Below are positions 5,238 to 7,891 of a stretch of DNA of 7,891 bases, in pieces; position 1 is the first letter of the stretch; the number at the start of each line of letters is the position of its first letter. The notes under the pieces were generated by a model. It saw only the letters and a list, made by a program, of their open reading frames with translations, searched no databases and was not told the DNA's origin. Origin of the DNA: Asaia bogorensis (lineage in GTDB: Bacteria; Pseudomonadota; Alphaproteobacteria; Acetobacterales; Acetobacteraceae); the NCBI GenBank assembly GCA_945874515.1, contig CAMCHA010000097.1:1-7891 (forward strand). The letters run 5' to 3'. A program made the position numbers and the translations under genes.

Positions 5238-6251
5238 ATGCGTTTCATCCTTATTGCCCTGGCCTTGCTTGGCTTGGCGCCCATGGCCGAGGCGCAGCAG
5301 CGCACGCGCCTGACCGTTTATACGGCGCTCGAGAATGAACAGCTTGCGCCCTTCAAGCAGGCGGCTGAGGCTGCGCTGCGCGATGTCGAAATCGCTTGGG
5401 TGCGCGATTCCACGGGCGTCATCACGGCCCGTCTGATTGCCGAAAAGGCCAATCCGCGCGCTGATATGGTGTGGGGCTTGTCGGTCTTCTCCCTGCTGCA
5501 AATGGAAACGCAGGATATGCTGGAACCCTATACGCCACAGGGCGGCGAAGCGCTGCGTGCAAATATGCGCAGCAGCCGCAGCCCCATGACCTGGACCGGC
5601 ATGGATGCTTTTGTTTCCGCCATCTGCTTCAATACGGTGGTGGCACAGCAGCGCAACCTGCCGCGCCCCAGCACCTGGCAGGACCTGCTTGACCCGCGCT
5701 TTCGTGGGCAGATCGTGATGCCGAACCCGAATTCATCCGGCACTGGCTTCCTGACTGTCGCGGGTTGGATCGCCAATCAGGGTGAGCAAGCGGCCTGGGC
5801 CTTCATGGACAAGCTGCATGAGAATATTCAGCAATACACGCATTCCGGCAGCGCGCCGTGCAACAATGCCGCGCGCGGTGAATTCGGTGTGGGGCTTTCC
5901 TTCGATATGCGCTCAGTCACACTGAAGAATCAGGGCGCGCCGATTGACATCATTGTTCCGACCGATGGCGTGGGCTTTGACCTGGAAGCCACCGCGATCA
6001 TGCGCGGCACCCGCAATCTGGAAGCAGCGAAGCGTCTTGCAGATTTCACGGTCTCGCGCACTGCTGCTGAACTCTATGGCCGCTTCTACGCCATGCTTGC
6101 TCTGCCGGGTGTTGAGCCGACGGTGCGTGGCTACCCGGCTGAATTCGCCCAGCGTCTGGTGAGTGCGAATTTTGCCGAAATCGCCGCGGCGCGCGAAAGG
6201 CTGCTGGCCGAATGGCAGCGCCGTTATGATGGCAAATCCGCGCCGCGCTAA
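5238..6251 (+). CDS. phnS2: 2-aminoethylphosphonate ABC transporter substrate-binding protein
   Basis: The 337-residue product has a Sec signal peptide (MRFILIALALLGLAPMAEA, cleavage after residue 19), so it is periplasmic. The mature protein is a type II, iron-binding-protein-like solute receptor. Family features of TIGR03261 (PhnS2, also called AepX) are the VYTALENEQ start (27-35), WVRDSTGVITARL (54-66) with AEKANPRAD, MPNPNSSGTGF (161-171), and the NNAARGEFGVG segment (209-219). Cys130 and Cys208 probably form a disulfide. It would capture AEP or close relatives and deliver them to the ATPase and permease encoded just downstream. The preceding Pho-box array suggests induction by phosphate limitation. 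Substrate identity is inferred from the family and from the adjacent phosphonate-degrading enzymes. Confidence 0.93.
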   Translation: MRFILIALALLGLAPMAEAQQRTRLTVYTALENEQLAPFKQAAEAALRDVEIAWVRDSTGVITARLIAEKANPRADMVWGLSVFSLLQMETQDMLEPYTPQGGEALRANMRSSRSPMTWTGMDAFVSAICFNTVVAQQRNLPRPSTWQDLLDPRFRGQIVMPNPNSSGTGFLTVAGWIANQGEQAAWAFMDKLHENIQQYTHSGSAPCNNAARGEFGVGLSFDMRSVTLKNQGAPIDIIVPTDGVGFDLEATAIMRGTRNLEAAKRLADFTVSRTAAELYGRFYAMLALPGVEPTVRGYPAEFAQRLVSANFAEIAAARERLLAEWQRRYDGKSAPR

Positions 6252-6256
6252 GCGTG

Positions 6257-7384
6257 ATGGTAGCCGCTCTTGATAATGGCCTGGGCACCGATGCCGGAAA
6301 TACAACCGGCATCGGAGATTCATTTCTGAAGATCAGAGATGTCGGCAAGCAATTCGGCAGCTTCGTTGCCCTTGAACGCGTAAGCCTGAACGTCCTTACC
6401 GGCGAATTCATCTCATTTCTTGGTCCATCCGGCTGCGGCAAGACGACGTTGTTGCGCGCTATTGCTGGCCTTGATCCACCCACCGTCGGGCGCATTATTC
6501 AGGCAGGGCGGGATATCACGGCGCTTCCCCCGGCGGAGCGTGATTTCGGCATTGTCTTCCAATCCTATGCGCTATTTCCGAATTTGAGTGTCGCCGAGAA
6601 TATCGGTTACGGTTTGCGTGGCGCCGCCTGGCCAAAGGCCAGAAGGTATCAGCGTGTAGCCGAATTGCTGCAGCTGGTGGGCCTTGCGGATCAGACAGCA
6701 AAATACCCAGCGCAGCTTTCCGGTGGGCAGCAGCAACGCGTGGCGCTGGCCCGCGCCTTGGCAGCCGAACCAGGCTTGCTGCTATTGGATGAGCCGCTTT
6801 CAGCGCTGGATGCGATTGTGCGGCTTCACCTGCGGCAGGAAATCCGATCCTTGCAGCAGAGGCTTGGCGTGACGACGATCATGGTGACCCATGACCAGGA
6901 AGAAGCACTGAGTGTTTCGGATCGTATTGTGGTGATGTCTCAGGGTCGTATTGAACAGATCGGGACGCCGGAAGAAATCTACTGCGCACCCGCTTCTGCC
7001 TTTGTCGCGGGCTTTGTTGGGCGTTCAGCGCATTTCATGGCCAAGGTGCATACGCCGGCCGGATACATCACCACCCATGGCCTTGTGATGCCCGCCAAAG
7101 CCGCAAGCGCCCTGCTATATGGCGCGGAGGTGGCGGTTTTCATCCGCCCGGAGGATGTCGAACTCCGCCCCATCACAGACCATGGCGACGGAAGTTTCGA
7201 GGCTGTCGTGGCCGGCTGTGAGTTTCTTGGTCCGGTATGCCGCCTCAGCTTGGAGGCGAATGGATTGCGCTTCGAAGCGGATATTGCACCGGCCACTTAC
7301 TCTGAACTGGGCGCGCTTCCTGGTGCGCGACTATCCGCCCACTTTCGGCCTGATCGGCTTCTGATCTTCCCTACGCATGGCTAA
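6257..7384 (+). CDS. phnT2: 2-aminoethylphosphonate ABC transporter ATP-binding protein
   Basis: The ATPase energises AEP import at the inner membrane. Numbered from the ATG at 6257 (375 residues), it shows Walker A GPSGCGKTT (56-64), Q-loop VFQSYALFPN (Gln102), signature LSGGQQQR (154-161), Walker B LLLLDE (174-179), D-loop SALD and H-loop His212. A C-terminal TOBE-like regulatory domain covers about 258-373. The sequence FLKIRDVGKQFG...LPPAERDFGIVFQSYALFPNLSV fits TIGR03258 (PhnT, also called AepV). An in-frame GTG at 6254 would add one residue. Neither start has a good ribosome site, and the gene begins only 5 bases after the binding-protein stop, so translation is probably coupled. About 22 non-conserved residues precede the domain. 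The 3' end overlaps the permease gene by 8 bases. Confidence 0.94.
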   Translation: MVAALDNGLGTDAGNTTGIGDSFLKIRDVGKQFGSFVALERVSLNVLTGEFISFLGPSGCGKTTLLRAIAGLDPPTVGRIIQAGRDITALPPAERDFGIVFQSYALFPNLSVAENIGYGLRGAAWPKARRYQRVAELLQLVGLADQTAKYPAQLSGGQQQRVALARALAAEPGLLLLDEPLSALDAIVRLHLRQEIRSLQQRLGVTTIMVTHDQEEALSVSDRIVVMSQGRIEQIGTPEEIYCAPASAFVAGFVGRSAHFMAKVHTPAGYITTHGLVMPAKAASALLYGAEVAVFIRPEDVELRPITDHGDGSFEAVVAGCEFLGPVCRLSLEANGLRFEADIAPATYSELGALPGARLSAHFRPDRLLIFPTHG

Positions 7385-7891
7385 GTCCTTCTTGGCGCAG
7401 TCCGGCGCAATCCGCCCCAAGGCTTCATCGGATGAGATATCGCTCCGCACCATCCAGGCGCTGGGATTTCTTTTCCTGACCCTTGCGCTGGCGCTGCCCT
7501 TGGCAAGCCTTCTGCTGCGCGCCTTTGAAGACCAGCATGGCAGCTTTGTGGGCCTGCGCAATTTTGCAACTTATGTCACCACGCCAAGCCTAGTGCGGTC
7601 GGCCTGGAATTCAGTCTGGACAGCCTTCGTCACCACCTGCGTGGTTATCCCCTTGGCTTTCGCTTACGCCTATGGCCTGACGCGAAGTTGCATGCCGGGC
7701 AAATGGATTTTTCGCGCCATCATGTTCTTGCCGATTTTGGCGCCGTCATTGCTGCCGGCCTTGTCGCTGATCTACCTTTTCGGCAATCAGGGCATGCTGC
7801 GTTGGATGATGGATGGGGGCAGCATCTATGGCCCCTGGGGCATCATCGGCGCGCAGATTTTCTACTGCTTCCCGGCGGCTGCCATCCTTCT
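7377..7891 (+). CDS. phnU2: 2-aminoethylphosphonate ABC transporter permease (3' end outside window)
   Basis: The open frame starts at an ATG overlapping the ATPase stop by 8 bases and runs to the window edge (171 complete codons). Predicted membrane spans are about 25-48, 75-100, 112-136 and 153-171. RAIMFLPILAPSLLPALSLIYLFGNQG (split by a short hydrophilic turn) and SIYGPWGII (149-157) match the TIGR03262 family (PhnU2, also called AepW). These are inner-membrane permeases of roughly 550 residues in which two BPD_transp_1 domains are fused; only part of the first half is present here. It is translationally coupled to the ATPase and completes the importer begun at 5238. Further phosphonate genes, such as a regulator or phnW, could follow beyond the edge. 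Confidence 0.92.
   Translation, partial: MAKSFLAQSGAIRPKASSDEISLRTIQALGFLFLTLALALPLASLLLRAFEDQHGSFVGLRNFATYVTTPSLVRSAWNSVWTAFVTTCVVIPLAFAYAYGLTRSCMPGKWIFRAIMFLPILAPSLLPALSLIYLFGNQGMLRWMMDGGSIYGPWGIIGAQIFYCFPAAAIL

Noticed and set aside
1..7891. CRISPR array, insertion sequence or toxin-antitoxin pair
   Set aside because: No regularly spaced repeats, no transposase-like frame and no small gene pair with toxin features are visible on either strand.

Overview
The window looks like chromosomal DNA of a moderately GC-rich alphaproteobacterium. Acetobacteraceae (Roseomonas-like) is my best guess, from protein style and codon use; this is inference, with no marker gene to prove it. The right-hand 4.7 kb is a phosphonate-scavenging locus. 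The left 1.2 kb is mostly non-coding and looks accessory.

Layout. Bases 2-493 hold the 3' end of an unrecognised gene. Bases 494-1161 carry no convincing gene but contain hairpins and two diverged copies of a structured repeat (681-775 and 990-1084). A minus-strand tRNA-Gly(GCC) follows at 1162-1236. At 1269-1356, also on the minus strand, is a decayed fragment matching the N-terminal coding part of the next gene. That gene (1601-2989) encodes a secreted phytase-like esterase (PF13449 type) and ends at a strong intrinsic terminator (3013-3050).

From 3222 to the right edge all genes are on the plus strand and tightly packed. They are a TIGR03364-type FAD-dependent amine oxidase (3222-4337), phosphonoacetaldehyde hydrolase PhnX (4334-5158, ATGA overlap), and a 2-aminoethylphosphonate (AEP) ABC importer: binding protein (5238-6251), ATPase (6257-7384) and permease (7377 to the edge, truncated). 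Between phnX and the binding-protein gene is a run of 7-bp half-sites at 11-bp period. It matches the Pho-box pattern, so PhoB control under phosphate starvation is likely.

Proposed working. AEP or N-methyl-AEP is captured in the periplasm and imported. The flavoenzyme deaminates it oxidatively to phosphonoacetaldehyde. PhnX then cleaves the C-P bond to give acetaldehyde and phosphate. No PhnW transaminase is present in the window, so the flavoenzyme may replace it. The phytase-like protein would fit phosphate acquisition, but it is separated by a terminator and its substrate is unknown.

I see no wholly new system. The points most worth checking are the Pho-box array, the paired structured repeats with a compensatory base change, and the inverted relic of the phytase-like gene beside the tRNA.
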